Of a stretch of DNA of 64,000 nucleotides, positions 10,601 through 22,219 are shown piece by piece. Each line of letters opens with the position of its first letter. Position 1 is the stretch's first letter. The stretch lies in assembly GCA_963971575.1 (NCBI GenBank), contig OZ020611.1, forward strand, positions 6,274,882-6,338,881, in the 5' to 3' direction. Made by a program: the position numbers and the translations under genes. Source of the DNA: Liopterus haemorrhoidalis. Lineage: Eukaryota; Arthropoda; Insecta; Coleoptera; Dytiscidae. The notes beneath the pieces are model-generated. The model was not told the origin of the DNA. It did no database searches and saw nothing but the letters and a program-made list of their open reading frames with translations.

Positions 10601-11344
10601 AGATAAAGTAAAATAGGATAAAAGGTTTTTGATTTTAATTCTATTTATTTACTTATTTTTCAATTTATTTATTTATTTTATCTTGTTTATTTTATTGTTG
10701 TGTTTATTTTATCTATTTTACTTATTTCATTTGTCTTATTTATGTTATCTATTTGTGGATTTCTTAAAAAATCCTTAAACTTTTCCGATGTGTGTGTTCA
10801 CATCTTAGCAATGTAAATTGCGGTTGAGGGGGGGGGGTACAAACAATTTTACGCACCAGGCGTCAATTTATGTTGTTGCGGCACTGGTTGAACATTATTG
10901 GGCCAATGTTTTAGTGACGTGCCATGCGGGAAAAAAGGATCAACGCTCCCCTTCATATAATTCGTTGGAGCATATTTGGAAAATATTGTCACATTTGGAC
11001 AATAATTATTTCGGTTTTTCAAGAGTAAACAATCTAAAAAAATCAGCTTTTGGCCATACATACGTTACTTAGTACAAAATTATTCCGTAGAATAGTGATT
11101 TACTTTGAATTTAGTGAGCTTTTTGTGACATCACCGTTATTTTTGAACCTGTATAATACTATTATAATTAAATAACATGCACTGTTTATTTAATTACAAT
11201 GTATTGTTAATTGTTAGCTTACTATGCATTTCGGTAAAAATTTATTTCTTAAACATGTTTTATATGGTATTTTAATTTTTCAGTATTTTTTCCAAAGTAT
11301 CTAATTGTATCTAGATACAAAATTTTTAGCATGTATCTGTATCT
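10601..11344. other. No supported gene
   Basis: TTTATT-rich low-complexity sequence at 10640-10750, a run of ten G at 10829-10838, then unique AT-rich sequence. The 84-aa frame at 10818 has only a faint SPxxNxLEHxWxxL likeness to Tc1 C-termini and is not called. Confidence 0.4.
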
Positions 11345-12345
11345 AGATCATAATTCTTTATCTCGGCCTTTGCTCTTCATCTTATTTATTAACGATTTAC
11401 CGCTGAATATATCTTCGCAGGTCTGTTTGTATGCGGATGATACAACTATATATGCGACACACAAATCGGAAGATTTGCTGAGGTTTCAACTAGAGACTGC
11501 ACAAGCTGAAGCACAGTTATGGTTTGATGCAAATAAGCTATATTTAAATGGCGACAAAACACAAAAAGTACTTTTTAATATTAAGAAAAACTGTAAAATT
11601 GAAGATTTCAGTATGAGTGCGAAATGGCTTGGTATTTATGTTGATAATAAACTCGATTGGCATGCGCAGATTGATTATATTTCAAGCAAACTAGCTTCGG
11701 CAGTTTTTTTACTGAGACAACTAAAATACTATGTTAGTGGTAGTATCCTCAGATGTGCGTACTTTGCCACCTTTCATAGTATTATTACCTATGGAATCAT
11801 TTTCTGGGGCAACTCTGTGCACGCCAATAGAATTTTTATATTACAAAAAAGAGCTGTACGTATTATCAACAAAGCCCATTTCAGAGCTCATGCTAAGAAA
11901 CTGTTTATAGACAGTGGCATTTTAACTGTACCCGCTGTTTATATACTCGAGTGTATAAAATTTACTAGGAAACAGATTGACTTACTGGTTTCACACAAAA
12001 ATCTGCATAAATATGACACGCGTAATAAGGACAACTTTGTTTTGCCTAAGTGTAATCTCAATATTATGCAACAAAGTTACAGATACATTGGTGTCAAACT
12101 TTATAACTTATTACCCGATCATATTAAAGCAATGACAGAAAAGCAGTTAATTAATAATGTTAAACAGATTCTGATCTCTTGTGCTCCTTACTCCTTACAA
12201 GAGTACATTACTTTTCTCACAAAAGATCAGGGTGTGTAAGACAGTTTTCCCTATTTGACTATCTTGACTATGTAAAACATTCATGTAAATGTGCATTTAC
12301 AGCTAATAAATTATTATTATTATTATTATTATCTGTAATTAGATA
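11345..12345 (+). pseudogene. Non-LTR retrotransposon, 5'-truncated RT to 3' end
   Basis: An open frame to TGA-like stop TAA at 12237-12239. It starts inside the reverse transcriptase at PLLFILFINDLP, runs through the catalytic CLYADDTTIY box (block C) and the thumb region (AKWLGIYVDNKLDWHAQIDY), and ends in a jockey/CR1-type C-terminus. A short 3' UTR ends in an (ATT)n tail near 12308-12330. The 5' truncation inside RT is the usual product of target-primed insertion. The remaining frame has no internal stop, so the insertion is fairly young. Confidence 0.88.
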
Positions 12346-12467
12346 TTTTATTAAATGTATCTATTACAATACTGACAAAATGAAACAAATAATATACATT
12401 AAATATCAATAAAAAAAAAATCAGCTGTGGCCACCACAGGACCGACATCTATCATAAAGTACTTGTA

Positions 12468-13052
12468 TAAAATACATTCTAGCAGCAGAGTAGAAATAAC
12501 TTGGCCTAATATTTTCTAACAGAGATATTATTTATCATGACCATGGAAACGTTACATATAAGTATGAAAAAATTGATACTTTTTTAAAAAATTTTACAAA
12601 AATTTTTCATTTTTTTTTTGACATTTTTCGTTTTATCAAAAAACGTCTCAAATAAAAGTTATTAGTTATTGCATTTATAGCAACTTTTGTTCAATAAATT
12701 TTTTCGAAATATTTTTCTGTTGCTAAATATTCGCAAAAATCTTAAAATCGACACGAGTAAACTCCTATTGCTAGTCAACTGATTTTTACCAAAAGGTGAT
12801 CAACTCGTCATTATTGTCAAAAGCTTTAAAATGCATTTTCATAAAAATCCTTTTAGCCTAATTTGCTCTGCACGTGTACACAGACAGACGGACGGACAGA
12901 CGGACAGAGAGACAGACAGACGGACGGACATTATGCTAAAAATAGTCAAAACGTTATGTAGGGACCTCAATTCGTGGAGATCCATCGAAATCTCGAAATG
13001 TCAAAATCGGTATGATCACAATACCTCCCTTATATATGTTGACGGTCGGTAA
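12468..13052 (+). repeat. Dispersed repeat with internal GACA/GACG tract, copy 1
   Basis: Closely matches 22220-22250 plus 27306-27862, where a second copy is split by a 5-kb insertion. Shared landmarks: ctagcagcagagtagaaata, the segment around catgaccatggaaacg, a GACA/GACG microsatellite (12880-12930), the segment around gttatgtagggacctcaat, and the terminal ggtcggtaaaaa. No TIRs or ORF; class unknown. Confidence 0.7.
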
Positions 13053-13554
13053 AAATGTTTATTTATACGAAAGAAATAAAAATTGCCCATATTGGTTAAT
13101 GAAGTAATTTAAAAATAAATTACTGTTGCTGTCAGTAAGTTTTATCGTCAGCTCCCCGACCAGTGCCGGGTAATCTGCAAATATTGTAAAATATTTCACG
13201 AAAACACTTTTTAGAACCATTTCACAGCAATGTGGATAATGACTGAATCAACAAATAATATATGATTGTGTAATAATGCTGTAATACTATACTATTACAT
13301 TAGACTTTTTATAAAATTTTAGCAGCGGTAAGATATTATTTAAGTGAAAAATGATTGTATCGACAATATATAATACCTGTATTTTCTAAATAAATGATAT
13401 ATTAGTCATAATCAACGTAAATGCTCTTAAATGTTATAATTTTAATAATTCTATGATAATCCATATTTGGAAAAATTGTACATGATAATGACGAGCTATT
13501 AGATTTAACTTTAATTTTAATTTCAATTTAATTACACGGTTATTAAATTATACA
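13053..13554. other. No gene seen
   Basis: AT-rich sequence with no recognisable coding or repeat structure apart from short A/T runs. Confidence 0.4.
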
Positions 13555-13719
13555 CTATAGTCGGATTGCTGATAGGTGACTGTTACATGTATGTATCAAG
13601 TAATGCATTCATAAAATAATCTAGTTACCATTTTTCAGCGATTTTAAAAATGTTTTTTGTTATTTGTGTTAACTGTCAGTGTCTGGTAATAAATATTAAT
13701 TAAAATACGGCTTGCGGAC

Positions 13720-14779
13720 AATAGACCATATTAGTAACTACGTCACAAAATGGGATTCAGTGCTGCCGTCTCGTGGTTGGATTCCTTTTATTTGAATTTA
13801 GCATGTTGTTTTTTTGTTAAATTGTATTTTGGAAATATAAATTAAGTTTTCAAAGTAAGAGAGTGCTTCACATCAAAACTACAAGTCAATATTTATTTAT
13901 TAAAATTCTTATTTTATACATTATAATTTAATATGTCATTATTTTTGCAGAACAATATTATTTTGCAGGTTAATTTTGAAAAATTTACGTTAATAATCAT
14001 TATTATGGCAAGTAACATAGCAATAAGTGTGTGTGCCATATCTAAGGCCCGGTCTTTCCACCTTCAGATAAAGTCCCAGGTAACTATCTGACAGATAAGG
14101 TTATTTGTAGCTTCATCTGCTGAGTAAATGTCATCCCTTCTTTCTATACAAATGTATCTATTGGATAGTTATCTAACGGATAATGAGACTGACGTATTGG
14201 ATTCACTGACTGGAATTGACATTTATTCAGCAGATGAAGTTACAAATAACCTTATCTTTCAGATAGTTACCTGGGACTTTAACTGAAGGTGGAAAGACCG
14301 GGCCTAAATGGTTTAAAGGAATAATATGTTGTTTTTAATTTTCCATTATTGTTTTTCATTTTCATCTGTCAAAAAAACGAAAAAATTTGCAATTAATAAT
14401 GTAGATGTAATTGTTACAATTTGGAGCAAAACAATACATCAATATGCATTCTAAAACAAAATATTAATTATTTTTACTTAGTGTTAATTAAATAAATACT
14501 AAAGATATTCCGATTTTCATATTATTTAAAAACGTAACCTATAAATATATCTTCGAATCCTTATTTATATATTTATAAAATCATTATTCTATAATATAAA
14601 GTGTCTGGACTGTATATATTAGTATATATTTATCAAAAATACATATTTTTTGCTCCAAAATTGCAAATATTTATAAAATTAAGGTAACAAAAGTAATATC
14701 CCATGTATTTTAAACTTCAAAAGGACTCAACTCGCAGATGGCAGCACATGTATGTGACGACACACTAATATGGTCTATT
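13720..14779. mobile_element. Inverted-repeat element AATAGACCATATTAG, copy 1
   Basis: The ends are AATAGACCATATTAGT and its complement. A second copy with the same ends occupies 22251-27305. Relative to copy 2, this one carries an extra 259-bp MITE and lacks the Helitron. No ORF; superfamily and target duplication unresolved. Confidence 0.75.
14046..14304. mobile_element. Tourist-like (PIF/Harbinger) MITE, TAA duplication
   Basis: A 259-bp near-palindrome. Ends are GGCCCGGTCTTTCCACCTTC and its complement, with arms of roughly 110 bp, flanked by TAA at 14043-14045 and 14305-14307. The paralogous copy at 26818-26826 reads straight through with a single TAA, so both termini and the 3-bp duplication are certain. 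A GGCC-start TIR with a TWA duplication is typical of Harbinger-driven MITEs. Confidence 0.92.
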
Positions 14780-15299
14780 ATTAAATTCACAAACTTTAAT
14801 TTTAAATCTGCTGGAATAAACAACAATTTATAATCCAAAATTTACGTATGAGTATAAATTTTTCCTTATTTATAATTATAACCATAAAATTAATAATTTT
14901 GTTTGTTTGAGTACTGCTGTAAATTTATTTTCGCGCTCTAATTAGTAAAGATATCTACGAATCTTGCCATTTCTTTCTAATGTTTTGTTTTTTATTCAAA
15001 TAATTTGGAAGGTTAGTTGTCAACTAGCGTCACTATACGTTACTATGGGTATGCAAATAATTATAATGATATAGACAGAGAAAGCATATAGTATTGAATA
15101 TCGATACTTGTAGCAACGAACAGTCACTTATCAGCAATCCGACTATAGTAATTGCTACACTTTATACACTGTAAGTCTCGTCACTGTATTCTCTGTCCTT
15201 CATTTTGTGGTTAGTTTGGTTATTTTGGTCAGTTTGGCTTTCTTTCTAGTGTTCATTTCAGACTGGGGAAATATATCACCTGCCTCTCATTATGATATA

Positions 15300-15767
15300 C
15301 AGTTACTCACAAAATTGAGCGTACAAAACTTTTAGAAATATACCTCTTAGGTAAAGAGGGCCTATAAAACAAATTACTTAAACCAATTATTTTTTATTTC
15401 TAAAATACATTTTAGAGATACAAAGCTATCATAAATGGTATCAAATAAAATAATATTTTATAAACATTTGTTAAAAAAACAAAAAATATATACATTTTCA
15501 GAGACACAAAATTGAGCGTACAAAAGTAGTAATACTAATAAAATAATTAGAAAACAATCAGTTAATTTAAATTAATATTTTGTCGCGTCACCTTTTGCTT
15601 CTATTACTGCTTGAAGGCGATTTGGCATAGACTGCACTAATTTTCTACTGACTTCTGCCGGTATATTATTCCACTCTTCTTAAAGTTTCGTTTTAAAATC
15701 ATTTTTATTAGAAAATTTGTTTTTATCCGAACTTTTAATTCTCTCCATAAATTTTCAATTACATGGA
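15300..15767 (-). mobile_element. Tc1-like element end with transposase C-terminus, truncated
   Basis: Starts at CAGTTACTCAC after a TA (15298-15299). The motif CACAAAATTGAGCGTACAAA occurs twice in direct orientation, near 15308 and 15506, an IR/DR arrangement. The minus strand of 15580-15765 encodes a Tc1 C-terminus in shifting frames: ENLWRELK, then EWNNIPAEVSRKLVQSMPNR and LQAVIEAKGDATKY before a stop. The element stops abruptly at about 15767 against another repeat, so most of the transposase and the other end are missing. Confidence 0.7.
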
Positions 15768-16660
15768 GAAGAGAGTTGTAATTTGGCATGCTTATACAAC
15801 TCTTTGACCCGCACATAGGAAAAATACTAAAACATATCCCCCTAAAAATATAAACAAATATATGCTCATTGAAAAAAAAATATATTTTTTTACAATTCTG
15901 TGTATGGTATCAAATGAAAGCCCTTGGTACGTGGATTAACGATCAAAATTTTATTTTTGCAAAATAAATTATTTTGACGCGATTTTAGACAAAATTGTGC
16001 AAAAAAAAATTTGTCCCACACCTGTAGCCCAGATGGTTTAAATTAAAAAAGTAATGTACATTGGTGTGAACCGGAATAATACAACAGGAATTTTTGATCA
16101 GATGTTTTCGGAAAATAACGCATTTTTTGTGTTTTTAACTAAAATATGTAAAATATTTATTCCGCTATTGCGACGCAGTGGTAACGTTCTCGCTTCGTAA
16201 GTTGCAAACTACTGTTCCATTCCCGTCAATTTTTATTTTTTCTGTTTTTTTTTTTGCATTTTTATTTTGTTTAAATTATTTTGTAAAAATTCTAGTTATG
16301 TTTTGGCAAATGTTGCATTTAATTTTTAAAAGCGTAAATTTAATAACCAGTGGGAAGTGTTGAAATTATAATTTAATTCTATGTTTGAATGTATACGAAA
16401 TCAGAGGGGCGTAGTTTATGACTTAAACAATCAATGGAAGCCGTAGGCGCAATTTTCAAAATATTAATGAGCCTTGCTATATAAAAAAAAATACTGCAAA
16501 TATTTAGAAACCCAAATAATGGTATTAGGCATTCGAATTAAAATTAATAAAAAAATATTTTAACATAAAATTTGTTTTGGCATCCCAAATAATCATCATT
16601 CACTTACTAAATATCTGCGAAACCCTGAAATGTGTGAAAATTCACACTTCACATAATTTT
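15768..16660 (-). repeat. Helitron-family module, inverted relative to 22490-23460
   Basis: Reverse-complement match to the 3' part of the Helitron at 22445: the gttgtaatttggcatgctta segment, then the segment around gcacataggaaaaatactaa, then ccttggtacgtggattaacg, ending near the CCCTGAAATGTGTGAAAATT segment. It includes a degenerate tRNA-like stretch at about 16157-16225. A shorter relative is at 61852-62220. The termini are missing. Confidence 0.65.
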
Positions 16661-17080
16661 GTTCATATATTTTAATTATAAAAATCATCTTTTTTTCATA
16701 TTTCATTCAGGCGTCGCGAACTGCAAATAATTGTTGCCACTAGTTAGTAACACAACTATTAATATAAATAGCTGTCTTTCTTATTTATTAATAGTTTTGT
16801 ATTTATAAATAGAATAAAATGTTCATCTTAAACAAAACATATTTAAAGATCTTTATCTTACTTTGTGAAAAAAGACATTAGAAAATATTTACTTTACGTT
16901 GTAAATATTTATAATTTTGTATATATATATAGATAAAAAAGTAAACATTAAATATCAAATTCTTAACTAAATAATATTTAATTATTAAAGGCGGTGTTCT
17001 TGTTTTTGCACTTGAGCGGTCAACAACCTAGGAATTACCTTGGTTCCAGGATTCGGTTTCTCGGATCTGATAGCACGTGC
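16661..17080. other. No gene seen
   Basis: AT-rich sequence with a slightly GC-richer patch at 16990-17080. Nothing recognisable. Confidence 0.4.
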
Positions 17081-18230
17081 TTTTTTTTTTTAATAATTTT
17101 TATTTTGTGACGCTTCAACTTCGCAGGTTTTTAGCGTCGTGTTTATAGTACATTTATACATTTTTACATAGTAGTTATACAATTAAATAGTTAATTAATA
17201 CATATTAATACATAATTCGATATCAATGCTAGAAATAGGTGTTAGATGAGAGTGGTTAGTTCGGCTTCTTTTAGATAACTTAAGATGGCTTGTTTTCTTT
17301 CGGAAATGTTGGCTAATGCTGTCTGGAATTTGATGTTTTAATCGCTGGCTACTCGTTTTGGTACAAGTGATAAGCAGGTGTTCTACTGTGATCCTCTGGT
17401 TACACGTTGTACACACGTTCGCCTCGGATTTAGAGAAGAGGTGTTCGTGCGTTATTTTGGTGTGTCCTATCCTCAGTCTCGTTAAGAGTGTCTGCTCTCG
17501 GCGCTTTAGGTGTTTATCCCAGATAGCGATATCAGATTTTACCGCTCTTAATTTGTTGTTCGTAATGTCATTCCATTTTTTCTGTCTTTCTGTGTACAGT
17601 TTTTGTTTATATGTCTTTACTAGATCTTGAACAAGTGTTGGGGTTGTCCATATATCGGCATCCATGGTATTCTTTGCTGCACTATCTGCTGCTTTATTTC
17701 CTGCAATCTCTGCGTGGCCCGGGATCCAGATGATAGATATACGATTATGTTGTGTCTGAATGTCGTGTGTTACTGTGTTGCGTGTTTGTGTCTCGGATTT
17801 CTTGGATTGCAGTCATGGAGTCCGTGCATATTGTGTAGTGTGTGTTGGTTTTGTGCAGTTTATGTATTTCGTCTATGGCCATATGGATGCTCGCAATTTC
17901 TGCTGTAGTTACCGATGTTGTATCCCTCATGAGGCGGGTGGTAATGTTTCCTTGGCATACGTGGGCTATGGACGTCCTTTCAGTGTTTTTTTCGGCATCA
18001 GTATAGTAGAAGGTTGCAGGTTGCAGACTGTTTTGTAATTTATGGAATTCTTCTACTTGTTTCGGACGGCTGTCTATTTTTTGAAGGTTGACGTTAATAT
18101 TTGGCTCTAATATAGTCCACGGCGGCACGCTGATTCGTGAGGTTTTTTCAATGTCGGCCAAGATGCAGATTTGGAAGTCATTAGTGATATTTTTGGCGTG
18201 TAATTGGAGGGGAATTTCATTTTTGAGAAT
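17081..18230 (-). pseudogene. LINE ORF2 C-terminus: RNase H plus zinc knuckle
   Basis: The minus strand from about 18230 encodes an RNase H domain: YYTDAEKN (first Asp), TTAEIASIHMAID (Glu), TICTDSMTAI (second Asp), and IPGHAEIAGNKAAD (His/Asp block). A C-terminal region follows with CTTCNQRITVEHLLITC, a CxxC-H-C knuckle, and a stop at 17195-17197. A frameshift near 17750 separates two long frames. The 3' UTR ends in an A-tract (T-run at about 17081-17090). RNase H in this position is typical of I/R1/jockey-related LINEs. The RT part is absent because the sequence joins a fold-back element at about 18226. Confidence 0.82.
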
Positions 18231-18818
18231 GATGTCAACTTTTGATCTAGCATAGGGAACCGATAATTTTATATTTTTTTCCTAAAAGTACATTAAATTA
18301 GCTTTACAATGACACCAAAAAATCATATTTTTATGTTAACCATTTCAAAATGGCGACCATTTATTTACAAAATAATAATCAACATAAGTTTTACAAAGTT
18401 GAACGTAGCAAGCTTTGAAAACAATAAAAAAAGAAACAAAATATCTCTAGAATAAACTATTTGACTATTTAGACAAAAAAAAAACTATTACTTTTTACAA
18501 TTATTATTATTTACATTTAATTGAAAAATTAAAATTTAAGTTATTTCATGTTATTTCATATAATAACTAGTTATAACAGTTTATTTTACAGGTATTTTGT
18601 TTCTTTTTTTATTGTTTTCAAAGCTTGTTACGTTCAACATTGTAAAACTTATGTTGATTATTATTTTGTAAATAAATGGTTGCCATTTTGAAATGGTTAA
18701 CATAAAAATATGACTTTTTGGTGTCATTGTAAAGCTAATTTAATGTACTTTTAGGAAAAAAATATAAAATTATCGATTCCCTATGCTAGATCAAAAGTTG
18801 ACATCATTTCCGGTGAAA
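18226..18818. repeat. Fold-back element, ~290-bp inverted arms
   Basis: The left arm (aatgatgtcaacttttgatc...) is the reverse complement of the right arm (...gatcaaaagttgacatcatt). Both contain the tatttttatgttaaccattt and gaaacaaaatatctct segments around a short AT-rich centre. Relatives: 50098-50735 and a solo arm at 3371-4238. Both outer tips stop at the same internal point of the family consensus. No ORF. Confidence 0.8.
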
Positions 18819-18824
18819 CCTTTT

Positions 18825-20300
18825 TTTAAAGTTTTTTTTTTTTTCAATTGGATTGATATTACGGGAGTTACGAAGGGACAACCTAAAATTAAACTTTTGA
18901 AATATCTCATTTACTATTGACTTACCAGCAAAAACGCACAAGAGAAAAGTTGTTTAAAATAAAAAAAAAACAAATATAATATGTTGTCCTATAAATTATT
19001 CAATTGGTTGAGAAGCTGGGATAGGGAGGAGGGGGGTGGGTGCCAAAACTAAAATACTGGAAATATCTAGCTTATTATTTACTTCACATCAACAATTTAT
19101 AAAGACAATTTTTTTTTTATTGAAGAACGATTATTTTCTGTTTAGTGTAGCTTTTGAATATTTAGGGGGACAGAGGGAGCGGTACTTATAAACTTGAAAT
19201 ATCTCTCATATTATTGACTTAACATTAAACATGTGCATAACAAAAGTTGTTATAATATCAATAATATAAATAAATAAATAAACAAATCTTTCCTTAATAT
19301 ATCAGACCTATAATGAGATATCGACTTGGTTTTTGCTTCCAAAGGTTACCCATACACATGTACAAAAACGTATTTTGCTCTGATCAACCCATAAACGGCA
19401 AATCTAGATTCAAGGTTTGGTATAAAACGCTTCGTATGGCCTGTGTTTTATTTATTTTTGGCACATAGACGTCTGTTTGGAATCTGTACATGTATTAAAA
19501 CTCAAAAACGGCTTAACCCATTTTAGTGCTATTTGCAACAGCGTCTTGCAAATTTGTCTGGAAATATTTTAAGCTATATATCATCGCTGTATGACACCAG
19601 GCTTCCGATGAATTAAGAAATATTTAGAAAAAAGTCGGAAAATTTTTCAGTATTATAAAAATATATAAAAGATACACATATTCAAAATATATATTAACGA
19701 ATTTTAGGGTTTAATATTGCTACAAAAATGTTCCCCCACAAATTTTTTTATTTTCATTTTTGACGACAATTATAACGTTAAATTCGCTGTTGAACATTAT
19801 TGTAACCCCCTAAAGCAATACGAAGAAAAAAACTTCCTTGGGTGGCAAGAATATTTACTAACGAAAAAAAGTGTTCCGACCTATATAGGTACGATTTATA
19901 AATCAGGAATAACCACGGAGTAGTTATAATAAATATCATAATAATTATAATAAATAATTTCGTAAGGTCCAAGATAAAATGTTTCACGTGATGGGCGCTG
20001 CATTTGGCGATGAGAGATTCTCACATGGGCATTTTATGTGGCATTTTCCTGGATAAACAAAACGGGACATATATACGTGTTGTTACTAAATGTCTATGCT
20101 ACCAATGTTTACAAAGAAGTTCGTACTTAAATTATTTGTATAAGAAGCACATATTAATACAATGGTAGATTAAAACAAATAAATATATTTGAATGTAAAA
20201 CGATTCGCAGCAACCAGTCTTGAACAGATTTCGAAATGGGCCCGATCTAAGCGGGCTAAGACTATTTTTTTCGGTAGCGAAGCAGCGGGTATACTGCTAG
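18825..20300 (+). mobile_element. Helitron, 5'-truncated, plus orientation
   Basis: The 3' end CGGGTATACTGCTAG|T fits the Helitron rule (CTRR followed by host T). Over about 1.4 kb it is the reverse complement of 38371-39850, including the segment around gatattacgggagttacgaa. The 5' TC end is missing, lost where it joins the fold-back element at about 18820. No Rep/helicase ORF, so it is non-autonomous. Confidence 0.75.
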
Positions 20301-20301
20301 T

Positions 20302-20848
20302 TATTTATAATATGTATGTATATGTGTATAAATATGTATAATTTTAGAGCATTTTGATCTTTTTTTCATCTGTACATTGTAGTGCGATAAAAAAAATAAT
20401 AATAAAAATGCTGTAAATAATTTAGTTTAAGTAAATAAATAATATTTTTGTTTATTATTAAATGTTAAAATACTGGGCATAATATATGCTGCTAACATTT
20501 AACTTTTGTATATTACCACGCGCTGAACATTCTTGTTCTTTGTGGGTTAATTTATTACATTTTTTTTTATTGTTTAAATCGTAATGTTGCGCAATACGTA
20601 CGTGTGTCTGTATTTATTCATATACACACATGTATATTTTGTATAATATTGTAAAATTATTGTAACTTATAAACAATAAAAAATTATTATTATTAAATGT
20701 AGTGTATGACAGTGTCTTTATTAGTTCTGCAATTTAATTTTAATACCAACGAGAAAAATGCGTTAAGAGTTAATAAATTCACCATTTATACTTATTTTTT
20801 GCTACAACTGAAAAAGAAATATTGTTATGACGTTAATGGTCTTTACAT
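20302..20848. other. No supported gene
   Basis: AT-rich sequence. A TATTAT-rich tail-like stretch at 20640-20695 could be a retroposon end, but nothing coding is attached. Confidence 0.35.
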
Positions 20849-21072
20849 ATATAATAGACCAGGCTTTGCCGTTCACTTAAATATTTTGTTGTTCAACTAC
20901 ATATTTTGTTGTTACTTGAATAATTTGTCGTGTATTTTTTCTGTTGTTCTTGAAATATAATTTGTTGTTAATACAGCTTATTTTGTCGGGTCGTTAAATG
21001 GAACCCGGAAAAAAAAATAGTCGCGAATCTTAATATAATTATAGTTACTCACCGTAAAATTGTATGTATGTA

Positions 21073-21637
21073 ATGGGTGTTTTTTTTAGAGGTATAGAAC
21101 TTTAAATTGCAATAAAACAACGATGGATTATTCGATTGACATGAATTTTTTTTTATTCGAAAGATAATCTTGTGGCATTACATTTTAAATATGATTTATG
21201 GCATATGACCGCCACGGCTGGCTCGGATGTAGTCCAATCTGGACGTCCAATTTTCGATGACTTTTTCCAACATTTGTGGCCGTATATCGGCAATAACACG
21301 GCGAATGTTGTCTTCCAAATGGTCAAGCGTTTGTGGCTTATCCGCATAGACCAATGACTTTACATAGCCCCACAGAAAGTAGTCCAGCGGTGTTAAATCA
21401 CAAGATCTTGGAGGCCAATTCACAGGTCCAAAACGTGAAATTAGGCGGTCACCAAACGTGTCTTTCAATAAATCGATTGTGGCACGAGCTGTGTGACATG
21501 TTGCGCCGTCTTGTTGGTATGATTTAATGTAATGCCACAAGATTATCTTTCGAATAAAAAAAAATTCATGTCAATCGAATAATCCATCGTTGTTTTATTG
21601 CAATTTAAAGTTCTATACCTCTAAAAAAAACACCCGT
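21073..21637 (-). mobile_element. mariner-derived MITE, copy 2
   Basis: Same 565-bp structure as 3442-4006, flanked by TA at 21071-21072 and 21638-21639. The two copies differ at about three positions, so both moved recently on the window's time scale. Confidence 0.92.
21178..21540 (-). pseudogene. mariner transposase C-terminal third, copy 2
   Basis: Open from ATG 21538-21540 (MWHYIKSYQQDGATCHTARA...) through RSCDLTPLDYFLWGYVKS to the stop at 21196-21198. It carries the second and third catalytic acids only. It is marginally longer as an ATG-started frame than copy 1 because the ATG is retained. Confidence 0.83.
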
Positions 21638-21860
21638 TATAATAGACCACGCTTTGCCGTTCACTTAAATATTTTGTTGTTCAACTACATATTTTGTTGT
21701 TACTTGAATAATTTGTCGTGTATTTTTTCTGTTGTTCTTGAAATATAATTTGTTGTTAATACAGCTTATAGTCGGGTCGTTAAATGGAATTCGGAAAAAA
21801 AAATAGTCGCGAATCTTAATATAATTATAGTTACTCACCGTAAAATTGTATGTATGTATA

Positions 21861-22219
21861 AGCTATTACGTACCTCGTTGTTATGCTTATTCTCCGACTT
21901 TTTTAAACGTATTGTAAACAGTATTATCATTTTTATAATTTGTGTCGTTTTATTTATATGACACTAATTATAAAACTGATAATAAACTTTTTATTTATTT
22001 TTTTTTTAATATTTTCTTTGAAATATTATTTTGTGTTTTTGCCAGTAAATTACGTGCTTTTTTGAACCGGTATAGTCAGTAACATAGTCAGTTTTCGTTT
22101 TAAATAGTACACTTGTTGACAATAATATTCCTAATAGACCTTTCAGAGCCCATCAATCCTTTTCAATATCCCATATTTCTGACAATGAAATATCTCAAAA
22201 TATTGCGCAACTCGATACA
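21861..22219. other. No gene seen
   Basis: AT-rich sequence without recognisable features. Confidence 0.4.

Larger units (their letters stand above)
13555..15148. mobile_element. Inverted-repeat element, TIR GTCGGATTGCTGATAGGTGA, host of a nest
   Basis: The left end reads CTATAGTCGGATTGCTGATA and the right end is its complement, finishing at 15148. Flanking TATA on both sides may be the target duplication. Its right part is duplicated at 62-408. It contains the separate element 13720-14779. No coding sequence. Confidence 0.72.
20849..21860 (+). repeat. Pair of ~220-bp direct repeats around a MITE
   Basis: 20849-21072 and 21640-21860 are near-identical direct copies (from ataatagaccaggctttgcc to the terminal gtatgtatg). 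They are separated exactly by the MITE 21073-21637 with its TA duplications. The copies differ at a few bases (for example cagg/cacg and acccgg/attcgg). Confidence 0.88.

Noticed and set aside
10818..11072. 84-codon frame with a faint Tc1-like C-terminal pattern
   Set aside because: Only a SPxxNxLEHxW-like string agrees; no catalytic blocks, overlaps an equally long antisense frame.
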